NCBI GenBank assembly: GCA_003255025.1
Contig: QANY01008651.1
Span: 496,001 to 560,000 of the forward strand
Direction: 5' to 3'
DNA length: 64,000 bases
DNA from: Datisca glomerata
Lineage: Eukaryota; Streptophyta; Magnoliopsida; Cucurbitales; Datiscaceae
The notes under the pieces are model-generated. The model made no database searches. It was not told the DNA's origin and was given only the letters and a program-made list of their open reading frames with translations. Positions 22,979-35,856 of this stretch are shown here, piece after piece (the stretch's first letter is position 1; each line of letters opens with the position of its first letter). The position numbers and the translations under genes are program-made.

Positions 22979-24455
22979 AAAAACCAAGAATTAAGACTAA
23001 TCAATGCTACCTTTTTCTCACAGATTTAGTGATTAATTAGTCTCCAATATTCTTAGTATTATTAACCTGTGGGCTATTCATGCATCTGATATAATTCTTG
23101 AGTTAGGGATTGGTGAAGATTCAATTTGGTTATTCGTTCTTTAGGCGGCGATGGTGGAGGGTGTTATACTTTTATACTGTATTTTGAATCAGATCAATTC
23201 TTAGTCATTCTCTGTTATTTGATTCATACTCTGTTCTTCATAGTTTTGATTTGATTTGATTCTTTCAATTTGACGGCTCATGCTTTCGTTTAGAACTCTA
23301 CGACCTGCGTCCTTCGTTAGTTTATCATTCCAGTTAGTTACTGCAGTTTATTGCTACTATGAAGTAGTTGACTTATTATCATGGAGTAAAATTCTATCGT
23401 ACACTAAATTCTATTCTATAGTAAAAGTGTCATATCAGGAGAGAGAAAACAAGTGAAAGAGGAGAGAGAAATTGAAAAAGTTTCTTTTCATATTCTCTCT
23501 TTTTTTTTTTAATATAATTTTTTTTCTTTTTTTTCAAACATAAACTTTCTGAATTAGCTTAAATTTGGTCATTTGTTCATCCAACTAGGGGAGAGGGAAT
23601 CGCTAATCAATATCTTAAGAAATATAATCTCAATTAAGTAATTCGTGGGAGTCTAATTTTTTTATCATAACAAAAGAATTTCATTCAGAATCATTTAAAT
23701 AAAAATAACTGAAGCTTTTGAAAGATAAATTTAAGATCATGTAATTTTTTATAAGAAAAAGATATTAGGTTACCTTTTTTATACCTTTGAATTATTGTCT
23801 GCTACACTATGATTTAGTCTAAATATTTCATTAAATTACAGTCTGATAAATGTTAATCTCAACATCAGAATGTTAGACCATGATTTCTATCCACTATCAT
23901 TCCTGTTTTTCCTACCTCTCACATGACAGTTACTTTTCTCAAAACAAATTTACAATATCTTAGGTACTAAAACAACCTCCTCAACAAAGTAACACTCACC
24001 ATTGCTAAATTTTACTAAAGCATCAAAAAATTACATTAAGGCTTCTTGACACCCAAATGATCTTGCACTCTTTGAAGCAAAACATCTTTAGTTTTCACTT
24101 TAAAAACATCATCATTGAGTCTCAAATCTTCATACTCTACCATTTATCCAGTTCACAACCCTACAAGAATCTGTTTCAACTTCTCTATTCTCTATCACCC
24201 TTCTCTTTTTGTCAATTCCCCCAGGGCTATTCCTTGCCATCTCTATTTGAAGATTTCAAAAGCCATACATCACAGTTCAATTTTATTTTCCCCTAACAAC
24301 TGAATTCTCCTCAATTCTCCTATCTTGCTGATTCTCATAAGCTTTAACAAATTTTGGATTTGCAACTACCATTTTGTATTCTTTCAACTACCATTTTGGA
24401 TCAATTGCTTTGCCTTCAGAGAGGATTTTATTTATATGATTGTTATTAAATTAAT
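22979..24455. other. 3' flank of the AGP-like gene and AT-rich spacer
   Basis: The 3'UTR probably ends within the first few hundred bases. The rest is AT-rich with small unconvincing open frames; nothing recognised. Confidence 0.5.
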
Positions 24456-24823
24456 AAAATTTATAACAGAATCCGTCCAGTTGATAAATGAGATGATTAC
24501 CCTCTCTCTGTCTCTCTCTAAGGTTTTGCTTTGTGCCTGAACTGAGAGAGGTGATAAAATTTGTCCAAGCTAGCTCTAAAGAAATGAAACAGCCGGTGAG
24601 GAGGGGGTACGAGTCAGAGAGAGAGAACTATGAGACATAAAATTTATAACAGAATCAGTCCAGTTGATAAATGAGATGATTACCCTCTCTCTGTCTCTCT
24701 CTCTAAGGTTTTGCTTTGTGCCTGAATTGAGAGAGGTGATAAAATTTGTCCAAGCTAGCTCTAAAGAAATGAAACAGCCAGTGAGGAGAGGGTACGAGTC
24801 AGAGAGAGAGAACTATGAGACAT
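24456..24823. repeat. 183-bp tandem duplication
   Basis: 24456-24638 is repeated at 24639-24823, both starting AAAATTTATAACAGAATC and ending GAACTATGAGACAT. The copies differ at only a handful of bases plus a 2-bp CT difference, so the duplication is young. It contains CTCTCTGTCTCTCTC and GAGAGAGAG tracts. Confidence 0.9.
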
Positions 24824-26107
24824 ATTTGACATTATGAAGGCAAACATGTATTTTACAATAGGGGATTATATTTCCCATATCATGATAAATCTAGTTAGCC
24901 ATACTTCTCCGTGGGATCAATTACCATTGGATGAGGTAAACTAGACCACCTGAGAAATGTTAAATTAGATTCTCAAATAGATCATTCATATCAAACATGA
25001 CAATTGAATAAATCTATATGTTGGATAGTTTTACAGAATCTAAGTCTGAAGGAACCTTATTGAAAAGCAGGAAAAATCTATATGGGGAGATTAGATACTA
25101 CTTGGTGAATCCGAGGTAAATTCTGATCGTTTCACTGTTCCGACTATTTTTATTCATCTTTCTGTCAAATCTAATAAGTTTATTAAATTTATATATTGAG
25201 AATTTAGATTCAAGATTTGAATTAAAATCTTTAATTTAAAATTTGTAATAATATATATACTATCAATTTGAATTATGTTGAATTAGAACATCTGTATCAT
25301 GTTAGATTAGACCATTTATATTCTACTCTCCCTGATTTGTGTTTCTAAACTCTTCAACTTGACAATATTTCCCAACATGTCGCTGAAAATTTATTTAATG
25401 ATTTGGCACATGTATTAACTATTAATATACAATAACACGTACATATCTTCATACCACATAGATTGAAAAAAAAATATGATAAACATTAATTTGTGTAAAA
25501 ACGTATACAAGTACTAACGATTAGGACAATATCAGTCATCTTTACTCCAGAAATCTCAATACTACTCCATATATTTTAATTGCATATGCACGATTTTTCA
25601 AATTTCAAAAGCTTATACATTCTCAAATAATACATAAAAACATTATATCTTAACACACATGATAGTAGGAAGAAATACTGAAAACTCGGTATTGAGAAAG
25701 TAAAATTTTTCCAGTCATTGATATAACGAAGAAATTCTCCACGCCGCGCCAAATAAAGGTAGAGATTTGGTAGCTAACAGAAAGCATCTAGAAGTACAAG
25801 CTGAGTGAAAATCAATTTCTTTTATCTATATGAGATCACTTCTGTATTTTCTGTGCTTTTTGCACATATATAGCTATAGACAATACCTTATATGAGTAAT
25901 TGGTGAGTGCATTAATTCCATCTGCCAATGCCAGGCGCCCACCATACAATGACTGATTTTCTTTTGAAGAACATAAATTTTCTATGTGCTTGCCATTTTT
26001 GTTCAAAGGGGTATTAACAATGTGGAACCCACATGTATAATACAGTAACAGTTATATCTACCTGACCGCGTCTTTATTCTGATCTGCCAGTGCCAGTTCT
26101 ACTGCTC
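24824..26107. other. AT-rich spacer and 3' flank of HDS
   Basis: No coding sequence is recognised. The part next to 26107 is the 3'UTR of the HDS gene, whose end is not assigned. Confidence 0.5.
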
Positions 26108-29100
26108 TTATTCTTCCGTAGGAGGGTCGACCCAGCGGCCGTGATCTTTTATTAGTTGGATAAGAGCATCAGTAGCATGCTCCATCTCAATTCCACGCTT
26201 CACCACGGTCTGAAGCAAATTCAACTTCTTGTCATGTATTTATGATGGAAATTGCAATTATATAATCATGTAAAAAAGGAAAAGAGTGAACAAATGAGAT
26301 AGCTATTACAAATGGAAACAATTTTACCAAGACAAAATAAGGCCTATTGACATCTCAGAAGAATGAGGTGGAAGAACGAAACGAGTTGGTGACAAATGAT
26401 CTAATAGACTTGCAAATGAAAAATAAAATCTGTCATAGACTTTGAAAATGTTTAGATGTATTCGAGTCCAAACATAAGGTTAATATGAAAAAGGCTATAA
26501 CGGAAATGGGATCAAACGGTAGGTTAGAAGGCATCAATATATAGTATGAAGAATCTTACTAAATTAACTTTTCCCTGAACTAGATGGTTTTCGCTATATA
26601 CTGATGTAAGATAGCTGAGTAGACTACATAACTACTTTGTTTATTCGTACATTATAAGGGGTTTTGCTTGCCTCACCACAATTAGTTGCAAATTATCGAC
26701 ATTCTTTAGATTCATTCCTAACATTGATATGCCTTCCAGATATCTCAGGGAGGCATTTAAGCTCCTGTAATTTGTACCTCACGTGCATGGCTTTGAAAAG
26801 TGCCTTCTTTCAACTTTTATGTAAAACCAACAATATTCCCTACAATTCTAAAGTTGGAGAAAATGAGGTACCTTTCCAACGTAAAGGTCAATCTTTCCAG
26901 GAGAACCACCAACATACCCAAAGTCAGCATCAGCCATCTCCCCAGGCCCATTTACGATACAACCCATGATTGCAATCTGACATGGGGAAAACTTGACTAG
27001 TTATCTTCACTACATTGAATAAAAGGATGGAATAATTGAAATCATCTAAAGAACAGAGCCAAAAGGGACGAATTGTTAATTACCGAAACACCAGGCAAAT
27101 GAGATGTTTTTTCTCGAATTTCAGCGCTTATTTCTTGAAGGTCAAACAGAGTTCGGCCACAAGATGGGCATGAAACATACTCCTGCAACAAGATTTAGGT
27201 CCATAAGAATGGTTGGAAGACAATCATTAAGCCGAACTTCTTTAAATTTCATACCGTCTTTGTATTGCGCATTCTGCAACCTTGTAATAAATTAAAAGAC
27301 GTATTCCTGAGAAACTCAAAATCCTTGTCCGGGGCTTCCAATAGGATACCATCTCCAAGTCCATCCACTAAAAGGGCTCCTGCGTTGGCACCAGCGCCTA
27401 TGACTAAGTCATCCCTGCAAAGCAACATATGCAGTATAAGTTATAACTCATTGCGCGTTTTACATCTTGATGCATGGTCAACATGGTTAATAACTACCTG
27501 TGGATGCCATTTGGAAACTGAATATGATGAATAACAGGAAAATTAAGAGCATTGTCAGCTAGATACTCGAACAGCCTGCCATCAAAATTTTACTTCATCA
27601 GAATCTCAAAAACTGAATGTAGGTGGTGGCATTCAACAAGGTAACCAACCGATTATATCTTTTCCCTGAAGAGTCATAATATTGCTTCAGATAGTAACTG
27701 TGCTTTTATATTAAGAAGCCACGTTCCATTACCTCCTTGCTGCATGCACTCTGCTGACTTTGTCCTCGGTATATGGTAGATCATGAAGAAGCATTGTAGC
27801 ATCAATGTCCTTCAAGACTTCCAGCTCTTCATTTGTCTCATCACCACGAACGGTCACAACCAAGCGTGTGCCTGAGAGGCAATCAATAGATAAAGTACGA
27901 GGGGGAAGGGGAAAATAAAATGTAAAGAAAAAAACCTACAGAAACAAAAACCAAAAAGGGGAAGAAGAAAAACGCTTCAATCTAACAAAGTGCTAAAAAT
28001 TCACAAAATTAAGACTAAGCCATACCTCCCGGTAAAAGTTTATAAGCACGTGATGATAACTCCTTAAGGTTAACTAGAACCATGGCATTTGGCAATGGTT
28101 TCGTAAGCTGCTCTGATAAAGGAGTTATGATACCCATACTTATATCTATCAACCTTTTGAGAGCCAGCCGCTGATCATCATACAAAGATACTATGATGTT
28201 ATATGATTCTTCAAATGCAGTTATGTAATAATACAATCAAATGGATCAAGGCAGTAACATATAACTGTCGAAATAATTTTGTTTTTCATTTCCTCTCTTT
28301 TTTATAATGGGTGGGAGGTTTGTCAGGGAGACAGATTCCGAGACATTGAGCTGCAAAAGTAAGGTTCTTACAGCATCGTGGTCGTCCACTGGAGGAAGTT
28401 CTCTTAATAAGATTGAATCCACTGTTGCTAGATCCTACATGTTGATAGAACAGTGAGACAAGTGCCAGAAACATGATAGTTGGTACAAGTTTTTCATGCA
28501 ACTAACGGATAAGAATAGACCTTAAAAGGCATGCCAAGAACCAGCTTTGCTGCAAGAGACTTGTATAGGAGTTCGGGCCTCTGGACTTGAAGAGAAATAT
28601 AAAAGATTGGAAAATGTTATTCTATTTTAAAATCACATCAAAGTTTTTTTCTCCCAAAATCTTGAAGAGGGTGAAAGGAAAACTATGACTCAGTAGAGTA
28701 TAAGAGCACCTTTAACTGGTCCAAAGAAACTGACATGAGAACAGAGCCATCTCGGTGCAGGACGCCTCTGTAATCCACCTCCTCACCCTGTATTAAAACT
28801 AAATGACTCTCAGTAACAAAAAGCAAAATAGAGCCTTAAGTAGGTAGAATTGATGAAAGGCTGACCTCCTTTTGCACCGGCAACTGACCAGATCGCCGCT
28901 GAAAATCAAAATAATGTCTGTGCTTTTCCTCAAATGGTTCCTTTAGAGAAAATAGCAGAATGTGAGTCTTAAGAGTTACTAAAATTATTTATCAAAGTGA
29001 TATGAACACAAAACACCAAGTAAAGACATTGAAAACCTCACCACCCCTTGCTGACGTTCAGCTGATCTCCTACCAAGATTGGCCAATCTTCTGCAGGGAT

Positions 29101-31996
29101 CTATCTCCTCCTCAGGTGGTTCTGTGAGAGAAACTCTGATAGTATCACCTAAACCATCCTGCATATGGTTGAAAATTTTCCAAATATTTAGAGTTTATAT
29201 AAGCATTTTTCTCATAACTTAGCATCTATAAAAAAGTATTAAGAATAAACATTATAAAGAACTGCAGGATGATCAGCTCCAGATGCACCACATCTAGAAG
29301 TATAAAACTGCAGTTGGAGAACATGATATCACATGAGGCAACCATCCTTGGTTTCAAGATGAAAATGTTGACATCTCAATATCAAAATTTTGAGTACACT
29401 TAGTAGCAGATAAACAGCGTTTCTCGGGGTCCTTTTGTTAATAATAAGATTTCTCTCTTACTGATAAAAAAAGCAGATAAACAGCATACGACTCTGTAAG
29501 AAGATTTGAATTTTCATCAACCATAATTATTGCAGAATTAAATGCAAGGGTACCTGAAGAAGGGTCCCAATGCCAATTGCAGACTTCATTCGCCCGTCCT
29601 CACCTTCTCCGGCTTCAGTAACTCCAAGGTGTAACGGATAGTCCCAACCATGAACATACATTTCAGCCACTAGCAAACGATATGCCTGAACCATTACTAC
29701 TGGGTTACTTGCTTTCATTGAGAAGACAAAATTATGGTAGTCCAATTTTCGGCAAATCCTTGCAAATTCAAATGCAGATTCAACCTGCTCAGAGATATTA
29801 CGTAAGTGTGATATCATATAATTGGAAACAAAAAATAAAAAAGGTGTTTAGAGAATGAAATAAAGATTTCACCATTCCCCTTGGAGAGTCGCCATAGTAG
29901 CTCATTATACGATCTGAAAGACTCCCATGGTTTGTCCCAATACGCATCGCTCTTCCATATTTCTTACATTTCTCAACCAACGGAGAAAAGACCTGGTGTG
30001 ATGGAATAGGAAAAGTTATTGGACCAAAATATAACTGCATCGTAACTTCGATTCCATTCACAGTGTAAAGTTCATCTTTTGACAAAAAATTTTAATGCTA
30101 AAAAATTTAAATAAAAAAGCAACAGTACTTCTGGGATATATAATAGCATTGAAGACATCAGTAATTTTTTTTTTAGTAAATACACCGAGCATAACTCATG
30201 TGGGAACTACTGTAGTGAAATTTTAGTGATCATAACTCAAGAATTGAAGCTTGACAAAGAAATGATAAATAAACTATTACCCGTTCAATATGCTCAAGTT
30301 CTTTTTGATAGTCATCCTCTGTGTATTCCAGCGTCACAAATTGAGCCCTCCTATCAGCTACAATTAACCGCCTTATATACGGTGCAGTTATCATCAGCGA
30401 TATTATGACAACAGAAAAAGAACAAAAACAGCATACCAAAATTTCCAGGGTTCACACGGATTTTGTCAAAGCATTCTGCAACTCGCAGTGCCACAGCGGG
30501 AGCGAAATGAATATCTGCCACGAGAGGTATATTGTAACTGTAGAAGAAGATAGCATAGACATGACATTAGGCATAAATCAAATTACCAGTCAATTCCCAT
30601 TATGGTTTACAATAACTAAGCCCTACTTTTTTTGCACGAGAGTGTTTTTTATATCAAAACATGCATCTGCTTCTTTCTTTCCCTGAACTGTAATCCGCAC
30701 AATATCAGCTCCCTCGTCTGTAATTCTCATCACCTACCAACAGAACAACAGTGTTAATCAGACACATAACTGCCTTAATTTACACGACATTGCCATACAT
30801 TTTCTTCCTTAGAAATCAGTATGAAAGCTAGTTCTATCATTTCGACACATTGTCCAGTAGAATGCAAGAAGAAAACATCATCAGCCTATGTCCAAAAGTT
30901 GGAAAATTTACAGCTCAGTATATCTTTTAATCAGAGAATCTAGGACTCGGAATAAATTTCAAACATTGTACCATTGATCCATTCATATGCATCACCTAAT
31001 TTCGGAGTTGAAACTGATGTAAGTTATTGGTTATTTATAATCCTTAAATGCCACTCATCTAGATCATATCCCTGGACAAGATTGGCATATTAATATTATT
31101 ATCACTTCGTTATGCTGAGTGAAGTACTCAATGCTTCATAGACATACTTGGTTTGAATTAACGAAAATGAAAGAACCTGTTCAACTGTCCCAGCAACATC
31201 CTTGGTGTCATTTGTGGTCATGGTTTGTATCCTTATGGGATGCTCACTACCGATAGCCACATTTCCAACCATCACTGTCCGTGTTTTCCTTCTGATGGTT
31301 TTGTGTACAGATTCGCAGTACTTCTGACGAGGAACTACACTCAAGGTGATTGATGATAATATAAGATAAAGAAACCATGCAGAGGAATAAATCTACGCAT
31401 CACACACTACAATCCTAAATTAGCTCCATTCAACTGGATAAATTCGGCTACTTGCTTAACTATAAGATGTGTTAGTTCATTGGCGCAACATTCAAGAGAC
31501 GTAATTCATAGAAACCAAAAATGCATCCTTATTCATCCTTATTCGATTATTCAAGCAGATGACTTTCACGTAGCTAGTCTACTTTTTTATCAACTTAATT
31601 TTGACTAAAAAAAGACAATATCCAACTTAGAAGTGAGGTATTTTCAACATTTTAGTGGCAACAGCAAATAGAATTTAATTTTTAGTTTGTATTGTTTCCT
31701 TTTACTCTATATTCTTCCCCATAGAAACAAAGCACAAAAGTTGAATACGAGACAGGCTCAATAGACAACTCGCATAATATCAATTTACCTAACAGAGGGC
31801 TTCCTTCCGATGCAGGCTGCAGTTGCGCTATTTCAGAGCCCGAATTTGAATTCCTTATAATCATGCACTTTGTTCTACGAGACCTAGCCCTCTTCATATC
31901 ATAAACTCTCGCAAAATCCATACTCTTTGCGAACCCCAGGCTCATGTCCACGCTCTTAAAACTCGCAAACGAAGCTGGTAAAGTTCCAGCTGCCAT
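26108..31996 (-). CDS. HDS: 4-hydroxy-3-methylbut-2-enyl diphosphate synthase, plastid (HDS/IspG/GcpE)
   Basis: Catalyses the penultimate MEP-pathway step in plastids: MEcPP to HMBPP, with a 4Fe-4S cluster and reduced ferredoxin. Nineteen coding exons, read downward: 31996-31789, 31334-31177, 30733-30627, 30537-30437, 30357-30281, 29992-29873, 29784-29554, 29158-29042, 28940-28866, 28787-28710, 28580-28521, 28434-28372, 28170-28026, 27871-27733, 27575-27498, 27414-27255, 27182-27084, 26976-26872, 26209-26108. All introns are GT-AG. The total is 2223 nt, exactly 740 codons plus TAA, the length of plant HDS. Residues 1 to ~75 look like a transit peptide. The TIM barrel begins with [10 protein letters not shown]. 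The cluster ligands are C644 and C647 (SCPSCGR) and C678 ([10 protein letters not shown], with E685). The start is the ATG of [10 protein letters not shown]. No break was seen, so it should be functional. Confidence 0.97.
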
Positions 31997-32226
31997 TTCT
32001 TCCAAAATCCTAATCTTCACGGTCACAGAACACGGTTCAAAGAAAATCACAAGTCAGATTACCAGAAGTAATCCTAAATTCGAATTCAAGCAGCTCATCC
32101 AGCTGCCTAGAGAAACTTACACTTCCAAAAGATTAAAAAAATATGGAAGGCAACCAACAATCTCTACCTCCGAAATGGAAGAAAAAAAAAACCTTCACGA
32201 CAACTATCCATAACAGTTAAATTTAC

Positions 32227-32410
32227 CTGAGCGTAGTCCGAAACCAAAGAAAACGCTTCTAAATCCCAAAAATCTTGAAGTTGAGCTTGTAATTCACCTG
32301 AGGCAACGGTTGGAGCTTCAAGAAGTCTGGGAGCAGCAGATGAAAGAGACAGACAGCGAGAGGGAAGGGTCTGGAGAAGGAGGAAGAGGACCAAGAACTG
32401 GTGGTTAGAG
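32227..32410 (-). other. Probable 5'UTR exon of HDS
   Basis: A good donor (CTCAG/GTAAATTT on the minus strand, exon end at 32227) lies 231 bases above the HDS start codon, and likely acceptors (AG near 32016, 32011 or 32000) lie just before the ATG. A frame is open through this exon, but it has no ATG (it would begin with TTG), so I treat it as untranslated leader. The upper edge is estimated from the TATA-like sequence at 32446-32458. Confidence 0.6.
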
Positions 32411-32445
32411 GAGTTTCAGTGGCCTCTGTTCATCTAGTCCTCTGG

Positions 32446-32522
32446 ATTTTATTTAAACATTTTCCCATTTTTAATTAATTGTTTTCTCTAAAAAAGAAAT
32501 TTGTGAAAGAGTGGGCCACGTG
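32446..32522 (-). promoter_or_regulatory. HDS core promoter: TATA-like box and G-box
   Basis: On the minus strand TTTAAATAAAAT (32446-32458) sits ~35-50 bases before the inferred transcript start. A palindromic G-box CACGTG lies at 32517-32522, within a CCACGTG context. G-boxes bind bZIP/bHLH (PIF/HY5-type) factors and are common in light-regulated MEP-pathway genes; regulation here is inferred. Confidence 0.5.
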
Positions 32523-33420
32523 TACAAGACGACAAAAACGTTTTCCATGGCATCTTCGTTATCTGGATTATCGTACAAATTAGCCCTCTTTATTGCTTTG
32601 CGTATTTATGTTAAAGTCCTTGTACTCTTACGTAATTAATATGTACTCGCTTTCTATAATAACAAAAGAAAAAAAAACTAATTCCCCATACTTCTAAATT
32701 TATTTGAAATTTTAACATCCCGTAAATATATATTATCTTTGTCAATTTTGTTGGCACAAATGACATATTCTTCGACAATAATAATCATTCCTGTTTTTCC
32801 TGCCAATACATTCACATATAAAAACAAACATATATTTGACATTAAAATGTAATTGATATTTATTGCATAAATCTAACTAAAATTAGGAAAAGGTCAAATT
32901 GCAATGATAAAGATAGTTAAAGAGCTCAAATTGACTTTAACACCTAATATTTTTAATCAAACAAAGAATAATAATAAAAGAAACATTGAAATTGAATCTT
33001 TATATTTTGTCTTATTTTATTATAATTTAATTGAAAATATTTTTTTCGTGATTATCACGGACGTAGCAAATTTATTTTTAAATATGACAAGTGAAAAAAA
33101 TAGATTAATTAATTGATATAGTGATGATGATGCGTGATAATATTTTGAATAAAATATTTCTAAAAATAAATAAATACTAAACGAGTTAAATGTTATTTTA
33201 GCTTAATTGAAGGGTTGCAAAGCAAAAGTTATAATGAGCAGACGACAGAAGAAAGGAGATGCTGGTTTTTTTTATCCGTTTGATCAATACGACAAAACTA
33301 AACTTGCCGTATAAAATCCTAAAACCCATATCAATGCACTTAGCAATAGGAACCAGCCACGTGGAAGCTAGAATATGATACCTAGATTACCCTCGATTTT
33401 TAATTGGGCTTATCAAGGCC
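32523..33420. other. AT-rich spacer
   Basis: No gene recognised. A second CACGTG lies at 33358-33363. The open frame at 32904-33116 is low-complexity and unlike any known protein. Confidence 0.5.
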
Positions 33421-33429
33421 CAATAGTTC

Positions 33430-33590
33430 TAAAGACAGGGGGACGGGGTATTTAGAGAGAGGGGGCTTCAACTTCTTAGGAAGAGCCTTACGAGGCAGCT
33501 CACGTATGGTTCGGGAGCCGAGCCCCAGCACAAGGGTTTAGGTCAACACTTATATAATAGCAAGTCATCAATTGGAAGCGGGCAAGATGG
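33430..33590 (+). other. Organelle-derived fragment with group II intron domain V
   Basis: 33483-33512 folds like domain V of a group II intron: GAGCCTTACG pairs with CGTATGGTTC, and inside it GAG and CTC enclose a short loop. The following GGGAGCCGAGCCCCAGC and the GC content are typical of plant mitochondrial intron ends. I take it as a short nuclear copy of mitochondrial DNA. The gene of origin is not identified. Confidence 0.55.
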
Positions 33591-33649
33591 TGAAGAATTC
33601 TTTTTTCTATCCAAAACAAATCCTCTCTAACTTAGATTTGGAAAAATAG

Positions 33650-34380
33650 TACAAAATATTCGGCATTATTTCTTATCACTGGATTACGTATTCTACAAAC
33701 GGATGCCAGTGATGATCATTGGGGGACCATCCTTTGAAGAAAATAAGGGCAAATATATTTTATTGTGGTGGACAATTTAAAGATTCTGATAAACATTATC
33801 ATGTCCCCTAAAAGGATATCATAGCAGTCAAAAAGGAGATTGAAAAATTCAGCTTTTGTCTCAGCCAGTATGAATTTACTATCGAGACGGACAACACGTC
33901 ATTCCACAAGATGCTTGATCCTAAAGGAAAAATTCTTCCTGATAAACAACTCCTCAGGTGGAAAAGACTGGTTCTCACGCTATAAATTCTCAGTTCGTCA
34001 TCTCAAAAGACATCAGAATACAATTGCTGATTATCTCTCTCGACCTCAGAAAGACAACTCCTCTTCTTCTCAGATCTCGGTAAGAATGGAAAAAGGTCTT
34101 GTAGACACTTTCGTAACCAGATTGGTGTGTCTAGTTAATGGTAGAAAATCTTGTTCGTATGATTCCATCATGGCAATGCAGGGAATGATACTAGGAACAG
34201 AATGGACTGGAAGCACCGATGTTGGTTGCATGGATGGAAGAAGGTCTGTATGACCAGTTTCTTGGAGCAACTCATATAGAGAAAGTTGCTGAGAAGAGAC
34301 TGATGGCTGAGGGCCACCCCAATGAGTGGTATTGCTGGAAGAACTATACTCTCTTCTTAAAACTTAAAAATATTATATTT
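33650..34380 (+). pseudogene. Endogenous pararetrovirus-like RT/RNase H relic
   Basis: Fragmented frames, best at 33770-34130, resemble the end of RT and the RNase H domain of Caulimoviridae-type elements: a KEIEKF-like helix, a TDNT string holding an active-site-type aspartate, an RW string, and a terminal IADYLSRP box. 34200-34370 continues in another frame with a hydrophilic tail (GHPNEWYCWKNY). There are several stops and frameshifts, and no movement protein, coat protein or protease was seen. It is a short dead copy. A gypsy origin is the alternative, but the spacing of the boxes fits the pararetrovirus branch better. Confidence 0.6.
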
Positions 34381-35856
34381 TAAAATACATGACAAATGAT
34401 TATATGAAAAAAATATTGCTACTTCATTACGCTGTGTATCAAATATTTTCTCGGGTTTGAGATATTTGCACAATTATTGGGGTTTAATCACCGACCTGAG
34501 CTCCTCAAAGTAAGCAAATCTTTATTTCTTATAAAATTCATATGAGTAAAAGATGGATATTCTTCCCCACGGTGGGTTCAAATGATAAGGATTTTGATTT
34601 CATCGACGGTCAAATGTTCAAATTTTCATCACCTGAAATTTAGAGATGTAGTACATCTACGTCTAATAATCCTTCATTGGATTACTCTAAAACGTCAGAC
34701 ATAGATATCGTTTCGTTAGGGCCTGGCGCAATGTTCTTATTGGATAGTCCTCTTACCTATAAAATAAGTTATGGATATTTTTACTAAAATTTAAGGACAA
34801 TAACAATCATTGCCCGTATATTTAGAGCCTTTTCTACTAATATTGTTACATCATACAGAAGGAAAAGTGGCTTACATAACTCTTCATGTAAGTTTCAAAT
34901 AAAGAACAAAAAAATATGACTACATGAAGATTATGGCTCCATTATCTTCAGTAATCAATATCCTGTTTAGGTTGAAACTTTCCGCAACAGAAGGACAAAT
35001 TTGATGGGAGTTTTAGGTTATTCAAACTCACGATCACAAGGTCTGAGCAGAACCTTGAACGGTGAGAGAGGGTTAAAACATCTGTATCAGCCTATTAGGA
35101 TTTGAGATTGAACTTGAAATTAGTAAATGCAAGGATTGCAAAGAAGAAAAAGTTTGAATCACAGTGAAAACCTAATATACATTTTATCCACATTATGGTA
35201 AAACATAGAATAACTTAAATCAGAAAGCAGAATGAACATCACATAACCTCCAAATTCAGACATCCAAATTGAGTCAGTATAAACAGTAACAGTAAGGCCT
35301 GTTAACTGAAACAAATTACCAGAAACGCTTCCATAGGAGTAGTGAGGCCCCACGAGAGCTAATAAAGAAATAAAAATCAATGTACTTCACACTGTTTACC
35401 AAGTGCTGTAGCATTGGCTCTAATTCCAGATACTGACCGAGCCGGTGCCTTCTCTTTGTTGGTAAACTGTTGGCTGTAATCAGGAATCCTATTTGATCAT
35501 ACATCAAAAACTTACATCTTGATTTCGACTAAAGTGTTCAAGTAATGGTGATTGTTTATTTAATATGAGTTATGGCGCATGAGAACATATCAAGAGGACT
35601 CAACATTTCTTAAAGTAACTCTATTTTGCAATGCAAAAAAGAAAGGAAAAGAAAAAAAACACTTAAAAACAAATCAAAGTACAGCCAGGTTCACAAATAA
35701 TACCACATTAGGCAAGATAGAAGACTTATATCAGCAACAATAAACTTCAGTCAAGTAGTCAAGTAGTCAACTACCAAACTACATGGAGCAGGCCCAAAGG
35801 GACCAGGTCAGGGAGCAGATACTGATACCTTCTGTCTAGTCAATTTAAAAGATTCT
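34381..35856. other. Spacer and 3' flank of the F-box/kelch gene
   Basis: No coding sequence is recognised; small frames at 35159-35507 have no known resemblance. The last few hundred bases are the probable 3'UTR of the F-box/kelch gene on the minus strand. At 35755-35770 TCAAGTAGTCAAGTAGTCAA is a short tandem. Confidence 0.5.

Noticed and set aside
32164..32394. Minus-strand frame above HDS as an upstream gene or N-terminal extension
   Set aside because: It begins at TTG with no ATG, lies in the inferred 5' leader, and the HDS start fits the known family N-terminus.
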